Assembly (NCBI RefSeq): GCF_019649055.1
Contig: NW_026570244.1
Location: forward strand, 1,240,001-1,304,000
Direction: 5' to 3'
Source of the DNA: Paramacrobiotus metropolitanus
Lineage: Eukaryota > Tardigrada > Eutardigrada > Parachela > Macrobiotidae
DNA length: 64,000 nucleotides
The notes beneath the pieces are model-generated. The model ran no database searches and was not told the DNA's origin. It worked only from the letters and a program-made list of their open reading frames with translations. The position numbers were made by a program, and so were the translations under genes. This document shows positions 1 through 10,331 of this stretch, piece after piece (positions within the stretch are counted from its first letter, which is position 1; each line of letters opens with the position of its first letter).

Positions 1-3000
1 GGTTGCTGGTAGGGTGGAAGAATATGCCGGTGTGGGTGGCGTTACGCGATGAAGTGGACGGGCCGCTGCGGTTTCGCCCGGCAACTCTGCTGGATTACGC
101 TTGCCGTAAGGAAACGGGAATCAGTACTACGATATTGTTTTATTAAACATGATTAACATTTTGATTAACCAGATTAGGCACTTTTAAATTTTAAGGGCGA
201 TGATTAAACAATAACGAAGCACTATCTAATATGCAGTACCAGCTGGCAACTGATCAGCGACGAACCGCGCTTCCGGTCTACTGAATGGCCGGCACCGTGT
301 GCTGGTCGCAGACGGGCCACGAATCGACGTCCAGTTAATTGCATGTTATTTTTCAGTGTGCCACGTGTATTTCGTAAGGACGGAGATTCGTGGCTTGAAC
401 GGCCGCTCTCCAGTTGCACGCGTGGAAGTAGTGGACCGGTGTCAGATTGTCGCAAAGCTCCCGTCCGGCGAAATGCCTAATGTGCCTATCCAGGATGGAA
501 GAAACTTGTTGACCTACACCAAGTACATTATTGATTTTCCCGGAGCAGAGTCCGTTCTTCAAGAGGCGCCCGATGTGTACCGCATCATCACTCATTTTCG
601 TAAAGGCTATTACGAACTTCATCCGAATTATGGCCGGTTGTCGGACGGCTGCCGATTTCACCTGAAATTGGGCTCGAAGGCCTGTACCTTTGTGGTCATC
701 GCTCAGACCACGGACACACCCATACGGCAGCAAATAGCAAAGTCGCTGCAGAGCGTACTGCAAAGACACTTGAGCGGGCGCTCTGATTTACCGCCTTTGA
801 GTTACCGGAACAGCATCGCCCCTGAATTAACGTGGGGAAATGGAGATGCTGCAGGTGCGCCGTGCTACGCTAACCTTGTACTCGTAGCGCCAGTCCAGAA
901 CATGTATTATAATTATTATACACTATTATACATTTATTGTATTGTCAGCGACAGCGAGTGGCACGTGTAAAGTGTATTTGCAACATTGTCAGCAGAATTT
1001 AACATTAGCTTGGCGGGGTATTCGCTTATGTTTTATGTTATCGCTAATCAGCTTGTAAAGAAGCTTAATTCGTAACCGACGATTATTCCTTTACAGAAAC
1101 TCGCAACTCTTGTCGAGAAGCCTGTACAGATATTTGGCATCTCTCGCATTTGATTCTAAGCGAGATATTCACTTACATGGACCTGCCAACCACAATGCAG
1201 CTTCGACGGTTAGTCTCGTAATTTTATGAACTCTCACTTACCTGTTAACCGGTGGTGTTGTATAGCTTGCGAAAGTTAAAGGGATGCTCCTGCTTTTGCG
1301 CAGCTTTTGGAAGTACGCTTTTCCTGGAAAAAATGTTCACTTTGTTAGTGCAGAAGCGTTTGAAGGAGCGAGTGGTACGCATTGCACAGAGGACGTAGAC
1401 TTGACATTCGCGTGTGCAACCGGCACGAAGGTGGATGTTTAAAGAAACTGCATCCACTTTTCTGGCGAGTATCGGCAGATTATGAGTCGTGTACTGTGCC
1501 TGAGTTCCTACCACCGTGCATGCACCTTCTGCTTCGACCGGTGAAAACTAGTTGCGTTACAGAAATGTCGTATTATAGACAAGCAAAGCTGTGGCCAGCT
1601 AAATAAACTTTTTAGTGGTCGCAGAGGCTGATTACCTTAATACAAAATTTCTTAACATTTTTCGAACTTCTTTATGAAGATTGCGCTTTATATGCCGAAT
1701 GGCATGGTAATAGTATGTAGATCTAGAGGTCTGTAGTCTGTACACCCATTACTGCGCTGTCAAAAAATAATTGCAGTAATAATTAGCACACATACAGTAC
1801 GTAAAAGTTTGCAGTCGTCCATTTATATTTCTGTCTGTACAATAAAATCAACCTTGGGCCTTCGACTGGAGAATCACTACCGGTATGATAAGCTTGCCGG
1901 CGTCCTGCACTGGCGTTCACCTTGCAGTAAGCTTCAATTTGAAAGCATTTTTCGGGGTTAGCTCGCGTAGGTATCAACCTTCAAGCAGCCTCTTCAACAA
2001 GCCAAAGGTCACCAGTCAAAGAAGAGCTGCGGAAGGGGGATACAAAGGTGTACGACCTTTGATAAAGGTGGATGATACAGTGGTGACTGAATTATATAAA
2101 ATACAGAGATGCGTGCGTGCACAATAGAGATAGAAGTACAGTAGTTAGTAAGCCATGCAACCGTTGAAACCAGAGACTAAATCACCCGGAAGGAACGTAG
2201 AATCTTGTAATACAGTTCGGCAGATTCAAAACTATGGGAAGGGCCGAAGGGGTAACTTTATTTGTATACCGCTCTCCATTAATTCTATTGTGCTATATAA
2301 GCACTTGATCATATAGTCGATTGTGTAGCAAGTCGAATGTTTGCTTAGGGTGTGCTCCTTGTGGCACGCAATACTGACCGATCCACGGACCCGCAACGAA
2401 CACCTCGTAATCAGTGTCCACGACTGCGTTTTCACGGAATGCGTCGACAGCAACAACTGCTACAGAGTGGCCTTCTTGCTGCATCATACCGTCCGCTCAA
2501 CAACCAAGAGCCTCACCATCACTGGCCTTCGAACCCGAGGCCACACATTCTTTCTACAGCCTTGGCTAGACGCGGCGGATATTCGCCTACCCATGGTGGT
2601 GATTAAAGACGCCAACTTTCAGTGGACTAACCAGAGATTCGATGAAGGTTCCGCGCTGAAGCACAGCATCATGCACCGTATACGCCCCTTTAAAGACCAC
2701 TGCCACACGCTGCTCCTGCACAACTTCACCGTATCCACGCTCTTTTGCCTGAACTTGCATGATCTGCTTTATGAGGATAACGAGGATTTAGTGCGGCTAC
2801 CGGAGTGTGAACGGCGATGGATGGTACCGGGATGGGAGGTCCTGCAAGGGGCGCAGGGCAACCTGCTGTCCATGGATAGTGCGCAGATCACATTGCGCCG
2901 GCTCGTCCTGCCCTGCCGCAACGGCTGGGATGAGGTCATGAGCCGGCTCATGTGCGCCATCGACGCCCAGTTCCCTCGGTCGGCCGTTAGTGCCGAGGTT

Positions 3001-3846
3001 TACGCGAAAGTGCAGACGATCCACGCTCGCTGGGTGGACAATCTCAGCTACCCGGACCAATGGCAGCGCATTCGACAGATGCTGAACGTGTAAGTGCAGT
3101 GCATCACTGCATACAGATACCGGTATATGGTACGAGTATGTCTGTGCTCAGTGTGCTGAGTATGCTGTATATTATAGTTTTTACGCCGGTTAGGCCCGGT
3201 ATACGCATAGCGGTCATTTGAAAGGCGACTATGTTTATGAGCTTTATTGCTAAACTTGCTAAATTAAGATAAGAGCAGTTAACCCAATCAATGTACGACA
3301 CTGGTAACTGTTCGATAAAGGTCACGCGTCGTGACGGAATAAATAGCTGGTAAAAGCACCGCTAAACGAACTCACAATGTGGACGCTTCCGTCCACGGTA
3401 TCGGCACCAATAAAAGGAGCCATGCAGTGCCGTATATGACTGCGTAATATACTCGTATTGTGCTGGCGGAAAGTGAAAGTAATAGTTCTTGGAATCTTAA
3501 TTATAACTCTAATAACACAACAAGCAAGAATGACAGTGAGATGGAAGGCAACAGGAAATGGTATCGATATCATACACAGGTGAGCAACACCTTTATATAG
3601 TACTGTATTTTATAACCAGTTCCACATGGCATCGGCGGTCAAAAACTGCCAGTGCTGTCACACTGCACCTGTCGATATTGTCGAATAAGCCGAGCAGACA
3701 GTTGCTGTCCTGTGCATTGCAGATTCAGCGGATTCCAGCCCGACGGGACGCCGCTGCACTGGGACGAGCTGGACCTGCGCAAGCTGGAGGTGCGCGCACT
3801 GAGCACGATGGTCCTGTTGGCCATCAGCGAGGTGTTTCTTGTGTGA
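1..3846 (+). CDS. F-box gene, copy A of unit 1 (5' end outside window)
   Basis: Exons, by phase-consistent GT-AG junctions: 1-105 (partial exon 2), 357-854, 1097-1208, 2349-3089, 3723-3846; stop TGA at 3844-3846. Exon 1 and the start of exon 2 lie left of the window. Exon 4 ends and exon 5 begins in an F-box: LILSEIFTYMDLPTTMQLRR joined to VCSLWHAILTDP. This is the usual pattern of hydrophobic LxxEIF, then L, then VCxxW, which in known F-box proteins binds Skp1 in SCF ubiquitin ligases. Downstream, exon 5 (247 codons) reads as a leucine-rich region of unknown fold; the last exon encodes a 40-residue tail ending EVFLV. All exons are open. Compared with copy A of unit 2, exon 4 has six extra bases (in frame). 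The F-box call is firm; a role in substrate recognition for ubiquitination is family inference. Confidence 0.8.
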
Positions 3847-4331
3847 CGCCGAAGTGTACAGATACCTGGCATGATGTTTTCTACCGAACTATATCAAAAC
3901 CTCGATACAATTAATGACTCTGTACAGTTGTACAGTGATTATCTGCTGGGAGCAACGGAAGGGGATTAATAAATTTTAAACTGCCTGGATGGGCACTGCA
4001 ACCGCATTGTAACCCCGGCCGGGCGGGCGCTGCAGTGTTTTTCGCAGTGGCTTTTGAACTGAGGAATGCGGTATAAATATGACGCGGCATGATAACGAAT
4101 GGCGGTACTTTGAAGTACTGTAGATAGTAGTTGCGTGCATGGTACACTGACTGCAGGTTCACTGTCGACAGAATTAAAAAAGACACACATTCACAGATCG
4201 AAACTAACTGGATGATAGTGGCGGGATCGAAAAGTCTCCACTAGGATAAAGAGCGGCTGCGTAAATGAATCGGGCCGGCAATCGCCGATGGAAAGCAGCT
4301 GGGCATGTCATAGTCAAGCGCGGCGTGATAC
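3847..4331. other. Spacer with a candidate poly(A) signal
   Basis: No coding evidence. An AATAAA lies at 3968-3973, about 120 bases after the stop of the F-box gene, and is the best candidate 3'-end signal seen for it. The rest is divergent from the equivalent stretch of unit 2 (44,229-44,951). Confidence 0.3.
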
Positions 4332-5790
4332 TTGATAGGTGGCGTTGCTGGCATCCTTCCAGAGAACGATGAGTCCCCGTCCTTTGATGGTGGCCAGGAG
4401 GAAGGCACCGAGACACAGCTGCACCACGATGCGCCGCGAGGTGTCAGCATCGCCGCCGTTTCCCTAACTATCGTCGAGGGCATCCTGGAGCATGTGGACA
4501 TGATGACCCGGGCCCGATTGAGAAGGGGCAGAACGCCGGCAGTGCCGGCAATTATCTCGCTGCTGCATGTGCGTTATTCCGCTGGCTGTCTACCTCAATC
4601 CAGCGGGGAACGCACTCTTGACCACCCGAACGGCCGGCCCGCTGTAACGCACGGAGCCGCTGCTGCTCGTGTGCCGCTGGCTGATTCTCCGCGATTACGT
4701 CCTGCAGGATGCCTTCCGCCCGTTCGGTCACGGAGGAAGCCCTCCGCGAGGCGCACGTCTACACGTTTCGGGGTGTGGCGCGCCGCCCGCTGAACAAGTC
4801 GCAATTTGAGCAACAGCAGAGCAGAATCGAAGGGGACCGGGTCGTTTTGTGCCGCGCAACAAAACCGTCGCAGAGGTCTCCCCTTCGCCGTGTACCGGCA
4901 CAAAAAACTGCGAGTATTCTTTAACAAGATTAATTGCGTAATTAATCATGCACAGACCGGAGTAGCTCATCGACACAGCAATACGAAAAAACGCAGTGCG
5001 CCGGAATGACAAAGAATAACTTGCGAAAAAGCAATCTTCCTTACTTGCTATTGAGACACGGGAACTCGTGCCCGGCCTTATCTGTGAAGGCTTTTCCCGC
5101 GGGAAAATACGAAGCGATTTAACAATATAGAGTTAGTCGTTCCGTTGAACATAATGCAATTCATTAAGCAAAGAAAACTACCACTCAAAAGAAGGCTTTA
5201 ACTAAATATCTGGGGCAGGCGCTCCATTTCCAGTAAATACAGTATATCAAACATAATTTATCGAGGTACGTAATTACCCACTGGCCACTATGACAAGTGA
5301 ATGGGCAACATACACTTAAGTGGGCCACCTTCAGTTATTTCTTTTCCAAACCGTTTTTTGTCTTGCCAGATTCATGAGACCATGCTGTTTTTAGTGTACT
5401 TGAAAGTTTTAAAAAATATTGAACCGTTTTTAGTTATTTGAGTTGTACAGAAACAGTGACGAAACAAATTAAGCCACGCCACCGAAGCCAACAGCGGTGC
5501 ACTTTCCTACCCTAGAGTAGTAATGAGTCACATGTATACGATCGTCTCACTGATACAACAAAAAATAATTGACGATAATTAAAAGAAAATTAATCAAACT
5601 TGTTCCTTGTAGTCGCTGTGGTGACGATGGTTGCACTGCAGTACCGACTCCCGCAATCCTGCCGGGCATCTGGCGCTGCACAACGAGATTGACTAGCGGG
5701 ATGTGGAGTGGCCGGTGCCGGCGATATTGCAGCACAGGCAGTGACGATCGCCGCTCTGGACTGCCTATTCCGGCCAGCCACGGGAAGACT
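4332..5790 (+). pseudogene. Decayed F-box relative (unit 1)
   Basis: Three pieces line up with exons 4, 5 and 6 of the neighbouring F-box genes. At 4332-4529 an open frame ends in SLTIVEGILEHVDMMTRARL, an F-box first half, but no GT donor follows the expected RR position. At about 4665-4930 a frame with LVCRWLILRDYVLQDAF resembles the VCxxW start of exon 5, then continues in another frame (EEALREAHVYTF), so a frameshift is needed. At about 5640-5790 a segment matches the terminal-exon-like piece at 20,572-20,712 but with a broken frame. Unit 2 holds the same remnant. I read it as a pseudogene; a rearranged working gene with unseen introns is possible. Confidence 0.45.
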
Positions 5791-5829
5791 GCTTACAGAT
5801 TTTTCTTGTCGCTCGTATCTGTATCGTAG

Positions 5830-7289
5830 GTTCGCAGTACACCCCATTTAGCGATTAACATTTCGTGCCTGTAATTTGTAAACAGCAAGCAGAAGCAACA
5901 TTTTCGTCGGCATTTTACTGGAAAAATCTCCTCTACGCTTCATCTCGTAATATTTCACAAAGGCAGTCATGAAAAACAGCTAAAATCATGATGAGAAAAC
6001 GGCGTAATAGGGAAAGGATGAATGTGTCGTATCGCAGACTGAAATTAATTGAAATAACGGCTAATATCAGCAATTCAATACACGTTATAAGGCCAACACA
6101 CCACGGCACCACAGCACTGATCAAACGCGACACTACAATACAGCCGTACTAACGAAGTATTTTCCCTATCGACCGAGCAGTGTGCAACGCTAGCGTAACG
6201 CAGTCGCTAGCGTAATAGATTGTGATACCTTGAACCACTATGTACAACCATTCAAATTCAAATTTAATTCAAATTTTCAACCATTCAAATTTATTCTGAT
6301 ACCTTGAAAGTTTCGTGATTTGGCAATTGCAACCGTTCTAATCGATGCAATCGCCACCAAGAAATTCAAATTTAATTCAAATTTTCAACCATTCAAATTT
6401 ATTCTGATACCTTGAAAGTTTCGTGATTTGGCAATTGCAACCGTTCTAATCGATGCAATCGCCACCAAGAGCGGTTGCTATTTCGCAGGGCTTAACGGTA
6501 AGCTTGACGATATCTATGCTTTCTATCGTCAATCGTATCGTCAAACGGTCCGATAAGGGTACGCCATGATGACGTGCAAGAGCCTATCGTATATCGTACC
6601 GTATATCGTAAGCCTTTTTGTGCTTGCGAACACAATCTAATATCGGGTGAATTTCTAATCGTTTCCCATAAGGGACACAACGCTGAATTTCACTTCAAAG
6701 CAGCTTGACTTTATCCGTTAACCGTTCAGAACACATTCCACCGTAGCCTCGTGCGGTTGCCATGCAGACAGGGGGTCTTAATCTGACACGCAATGCTTTA
6801 CAAGTGAATCTGTTCTCTCTCCTTGTTACCAGTCTGCTTCCTTCTGCGGTCGTTATTCTTTAGTGCACCTGGCCGTTATAGCTGCAATCTGAAATCATCA
6901 TAATAATTATGTATCGTGAAGGATTTCAGGCTTTTACCCAAATTTTTTGGTTTCTCGAACCAGCTTCCATTTTTGGTAGCTCTAGATCTGTTTCTGCGCA
7001 GGTTGTTAACTATTTTACAGTAGCACCCTTTTAAGTTTGTTTGTTTCCATTCAAAGAGCTCATAAAATGCTCGGTTTTCAAACTCATGTTTGCTAAACAG
7101 CAGATTTGTTTACTCGCTAAGGGGAAAGACAACAAAGTTCCCCTCCCGCCCAAGCGAGCAGGACGCGCGATTTTTGTGCTCATGGTAAGCAGGAGGACGT
7201 GCGATTTTTATTTTTACGTTAACGTGCATAGTCATGTGGCACCGTGGCCCGGGAAAATGGTGACTGTACCTGTAACAGGAAATCTAAAT
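5830..7289. other. Non-coding, repeat-bearing spacer (unit 1)
   Basis: No supported gene. It contains the 422-bp MITE-like insertion at 6217-6638. Otherwise it aligns closely with 46,395-47,455 of unit 2. Confidence 0.5.
6217..6638. mobile_element. MITE-like element with internal 108-bp tandem repeat
   Basis: Present in unit 1 only. The ends form an 8-bp terminal inverted repeat (AGATTGTG at 6217, CACAATCT ending 6638), flanked by a 3-bp duplication AAT (6214-6216 and 6639-6641). Unit 2 shows the uninterrupted target GCGTAATATCGGG near 46,775. A 108-bp block occurs twice in tandem (6254-6361 and 6362-6469), almost without change. There is no ORF. The 3-bp target duplication would suit a PIF/Harbinger-like mobiliser, but the short TIR leaves the superfamily open. 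Confidence 0.65.
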
Positions 7290-7403
7290 ACATGGAAGAT
7301 TTTTTTAGACAGTGACTCCATCCAGATACAACGAGGGAATGCGATATGTGTAATGGGTACAAGTCCCGATCAGGATAGCATTGAGGAAGTGTTTCTGTTA
7401 TAA
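7290..7403 (+). mobile_element. LINE 3'-end fragment, old (unit 1)
   Basis: The frame ending at 7403 encodes IQIQRGNAICVMGTSPDQDS followed by IEEVFLL and a stop. This matches the C-terminus of the retroelement fragment at 35,696-36,283 (LSLEIQRGNAASVLGTMEG). The copy also exists in unit 2 (47,455-47,570), so it predates the duplication. Upstream residues do not match, consistent with 5' truncation. Confidence 0.55.
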
Positions 7404-7559
7404 ATTTTCCTAGTACTACCGGGTAAGTTTGTACTGGTTCCGTGATACTTATTAAAGGTTTGGTACCACATGAGAGATCCGTTGCTCACAATGATATCTA
7501 TATTATGATTATCGATTTATATAGTACGAGACGAGTACACGATGTACCGTAAATTCGCA

Positions 7560-7720
7560 ACGCCAAATTTATGTGCTATGCAGCAAGTGGCTGCCGCGCG
7601 AATTTTCGTTTTCGCGCACTCCCAAACTCTTTTTGGCATTGCTTTGACATTATGCAGCCAAGTAGGGGCGGACTGGATCCTCTCGGTTTGGTGGGGGCCA
7701 GAACTAGAAGTACTTTTGGC
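7560..7720. repeat. Interspersed repeat member (GCGCGC / TTCGCGCACTC family)
   Basis: Contains TTTTCGCGCACTCCCAAAC followed by a TTTGGCATTGCTTTGACATT-type stretch. This is recognisably related to the repeats at 9,980-10,110, 38,150-38,320, 38,580-38,750 and 63,540-63,780. The unit 2 counterpart is near 47,740-47,830. No coding function seen. Confidence 0.4.
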
Positions 7721-7956
7721 AGTAGTTTTGGGGTTGGGGTGCCGGGTTGGCCAGGCCCATACGATAGTGTCATCATTTTTTCTAAAGTTTTAAAATGAAT
7801 TATAAACTGTTCGAATTTGCTTTAGTAACTTTTTTAAAACCACGCTAGCACCATAGTTCGATGTAAGAACGATCTTCTTTATTACCTGCGTAATCATATA
7901 CAAGCCCAGCACGGATGAATATTGGCCGATGACAATTAAAAACTAAGTAGTTCCAG

Positions 7957-8250
7957 CAATCGAGATATAATTTCACCGCTGCAGCGTTTGAAATTTATGG
8001 CCCATGGAGTAACGGGACTAAACACTTAGTGCAAAAGGTCGGGGACGGTATCGCCACTGCCACAGGCCAGAAACGGGCGAAAGAATTTTTTAGACAGCGG
8101 TTATCTATCCAAATGCAACGGGGAAACGCGATATGTGTCATGGGTACAATCCCCGAGCAGGATAGTATTGAAGAAGTGTTTTTGTTATAAACTCGTTTTT
8201 TCTAGTACTCAGTTTGTACTTACATGACGATACTTATTAAAGGCTCCAGC
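7957..8250 (+). mobile_element. 5'-truncated LINE tail with 11-bp target-site duplication
   Basis: A 294-bp insertion present only in unit 1, flanked by AGTAGTTCCAG at 7946-7956 and 8251-8261. Unit 2 has a single AGTAGTTCCAG at 48,109-48,119, so the empty site is visible. The insert is open on + from its start to a stop near 8188. It encodes the C-terminus of the same protein as 35,696-36,283: FEIYGPW (compare FETHGPWG), then FFRQRLSIQMQRGNAICVMG. Partial length, perfect flanking duplication and an intact 3' coding end are what target-primed reverse transcription leaves. It links this protein family to a non-LTR-type mechanism. Confidence 0.8.
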
Positions 8251-8307
8251 AGTAGTTCCAGGATATGTTGCTTTGCGGTCGCTTACAGACTGTCATAATA
8301 TTATTAA

Positions 8308-9322
8308 GGGTGACACTATAGGCACCCCAAAAACCCCCGTTTACTATAGGCACCCCTTTTCCGCACCCCGTTAATTAAAGGCACCCCTATCTTATTAATT
8401 GATTTTTTCGTGCACCCTGCTTTTTATAGGCACCCCTATGAAACTTTAGCATACGTATTATACTGTAATTGTAGTGTAAGAACCTAGATACGGTAACCAT
8501 GATCGCAAAAGTATGGAGACGTAAATGCGGGAAAAAGTTCACAGGACTTGTTGATCCTGGAGATATAGCAACCTGTGATCCGGACGCAGCGGAAGTGACA
8601 CGAATACGCGCTGACATGGCTGCGGGGATGGATTGCGTGCAAGCTCTGTACGGGTCACATCATTTTGTGTTGTCCCAGAAAGTTGCGTCGGAAGAAGTCG
8701 TACGAGTTTACAAAAGTTTAAACAGCGATCTAGCACCGCAAATACTGTTGCAGCTGGCCATGTTATGTGGAGGCGAGGTCACCGATGTCCATGTTATGTT
8801 TCCTCTTGATCAGCTTCAGAATACTGGGTCGAATCAGTGTGGCCCGTTAGTTTGTGCCTTCATGGCCGAAATCATCGCGGGCCTGACACGAGAAGGTACG
8901 GTTTTTACAAAAGCCGAACCGCACCGAAAATGGTTAGCAGAAGCGCTGGACAAAGAGAGGCCCACCCGGTGTCCGAAAAGAACCGGCATCCGAAATTACG
9001 ATTGCGAAACGAAAAATCAAAATTACCGCCGACGATGCCATCTCATTAGATCTAAGTTAGCAGATCAGCCTCACCGCCCGATTATCGGATGGAAAGCCTG
9101 ATTCTGTCTGTATGCGTGTATCTTTTTGAGACTGACGCACGTACATGAAATCATTTTCGAATTCTGTATCCGAAATAATTATGCTATTAAAGGGTGCATA
9201 GAAAATACACTGACAGGGTGTTTCTATTTAATATAACAGAAAAGAGTGTCTATAAATTACGGGGTGCGAGAAGGGGTGCCTATATAAAACGAGGGTGTAA
9301 GGGGGTGCCTATAGTGATTTCC
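8308..9322 (+). mobile_element. TIR DNA transposon carrying a Ulp1/C48-like gene
   Basis: A 1,015-bp element present only in unit 1. Terminal inverted repeats of about 50 bp share CACTATAGGCACCCC and, 25 bp further in, a second TATAGGCACCCC; more copies of (TATA)GGCACCCC lie subterminally on both sides (near 8374, 8427, 9255 and 9280). The target duplication is TATTATTAA at 8299-8307 and 9323-9331; unit 2 has the empty site at 48,158-48,166. A 9-bp duplication (possibly 8) suits Mutator-like, KDZ/Zisupton or hAT relatives. No transposase is encoded, so the element is probably non-autonomous with a protease-like gene as its only cargo. Confidence 0.85.
8499..9101 (+). CDS. Ulp1/SENP-like C48 cysteine peptidase domain protein inside transposon
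   Basis: A 200-residue intronless ORF between the TIRs. It has the order typical of C48 (Ulp1/SENP, SUMO-protease fold) domains of transposons: the His region GSHHFVLSQ (about residue 53), VYKSLNSDLAP (about 71, normally YDSL), and then LQNTGSNQCGPLVCAFMAEI (about 108-127), holding the oxyanion-side Gln and the catalytic Cys of the QxxGxxxCG signature. The usual Asp after Tyr is Lys here, so either another acid serves or activity is lost. It is shorter than host SENP catalytic domains (about 200-250 residues with a longer N-terminus). C48 domains are known cargo or partners in MULE and KDZ elements. ATG at 8499 is the first Met in frame; the ORF ends well inside the right TIR. Confidence 0.7.
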   Translation: MIAKVWRRKCGKKFTGLVDPGDIATCDPDAAEVTRIRADMAAGMDCVQALYGSHHFVLSQKVASEEVVRVYKSLNSDLAPQILLQLAMLCGGEVTDVHVMFPLDQLQNTGSNQCGPLVCAFMAEIIAGLTREGTVFTKAEPHRKWLAEALDKERPTRCPKRTGIRNYDCETKNQNYRRRCHLIRSKLADQPHRPIIGWKA

Positions 9323-9331
9323 TATTATTAA

Positions 9332-10331
9332 ACCCGTACGTATGTTTAGTAATATTATGACACTTTTTACTTAAGTTACCCGAAACACGGACTGTCTACT
9401 TGTACATACAGTACATAACTTGCAATGATCACTAACGTGATGACTATAACGTTAAATGAATTTTTACTTTGTATTGTACTCGCACTTATTGCCAAGTAGC
9501 AGCTCAGGCATTTCTGCTGTTTTCGGTCAAGTTGTGTTAGAACAGTGTGCATTTCTTATCGCGTCCATGGTAACAAGCTTACGATTGACCACTGGACCTA
9601 GACAAATGATTTTGGCAAAAGTCAACGATCTTGCAGGATCCACCGCTACACTTAGAGAATTTTGATGTACTTTAAAGCAACGAAATTGGTGAAGTAGAAG
9701 CCGCGATCCTTTGCCTCGAAGGACAGGGGCCGAAATCCTGGCACAGATAATCAGTATTCATATAACTAGGCAGTACGATTACATACAAAATTAATTTGAA
9801 AAATGTCGGCATGCAAATTTACATTCATATACGTGTAACTGTACACGCAAAACATATTTAGGAAGCATATTGACATGCAAAATTTGAAACTTTTGGAAAA
9901 AACATGTCCACGTGTTAAGCTGATTAACATTTTAATTTAGCACGTACTTAACGGTAGTAGCTCATTACATGGCACCAAATTTGTATACGTCCACAAGAGT
10001 CTCCATTTCGCGCATTACCAAACGTATTTTCGCATTGCTTTATGACTTTCTTTAGACAAATGATTTGTTCACATAGTCCGTAATCCGTTTGGGCGCGCGA
10101 CCCGGTCCGCAGTCCCTTTTCTAGATAGAATGACCTCATTAGTTGTTGCATAAAATTACAGAATTTGTTGTCAAATAAATTACAGAAAAAGCAGTATCTG
10201 TATATAAAAAGCGAACTGATATGGACTTTTATAAGTTTTCACTTAGTTGACTAACAAACGTTTTACAAAGCATGGTTGAAGCAAGTTGCATTATTATGTG
10301 GTGAGTATGTGCTATTTTGCTGTAGATAAGC
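9332..10331. other. Non-coding spacer upstream of second F-box gene (unit 1)
   Basis: No supported gene. It aligns with unit 2 except at 9,653-9,765, where unit 2 carries different sequence including a TIR element (48,537-48,924). A member of the TTCGCGCATTACC repeat family lies at 9,985-10,110. The promoter of the gene starting at 10,332 should lie here, but I see no convincing core element. Confidence 0.4.

Noticed and set aside
2232-2487. - strand frames over exon 5 of the F-box gene
   Set aside because: Antisense shadows; the + frame carries the VCxxW F-box half and correct splice sites.
6254-6469. CRISPR-like repeat array
   Set aside because: Only two adjacent copies without spacers, in a eukaryotic context; a simple tandem duplication.
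8499-9101. Idea that the C48 ORF is an ordinary host SENP gene
   Set aside because: No introns, bounded by TIRs and a target duplication, and absent as a block from the otherwise matching unit 2.
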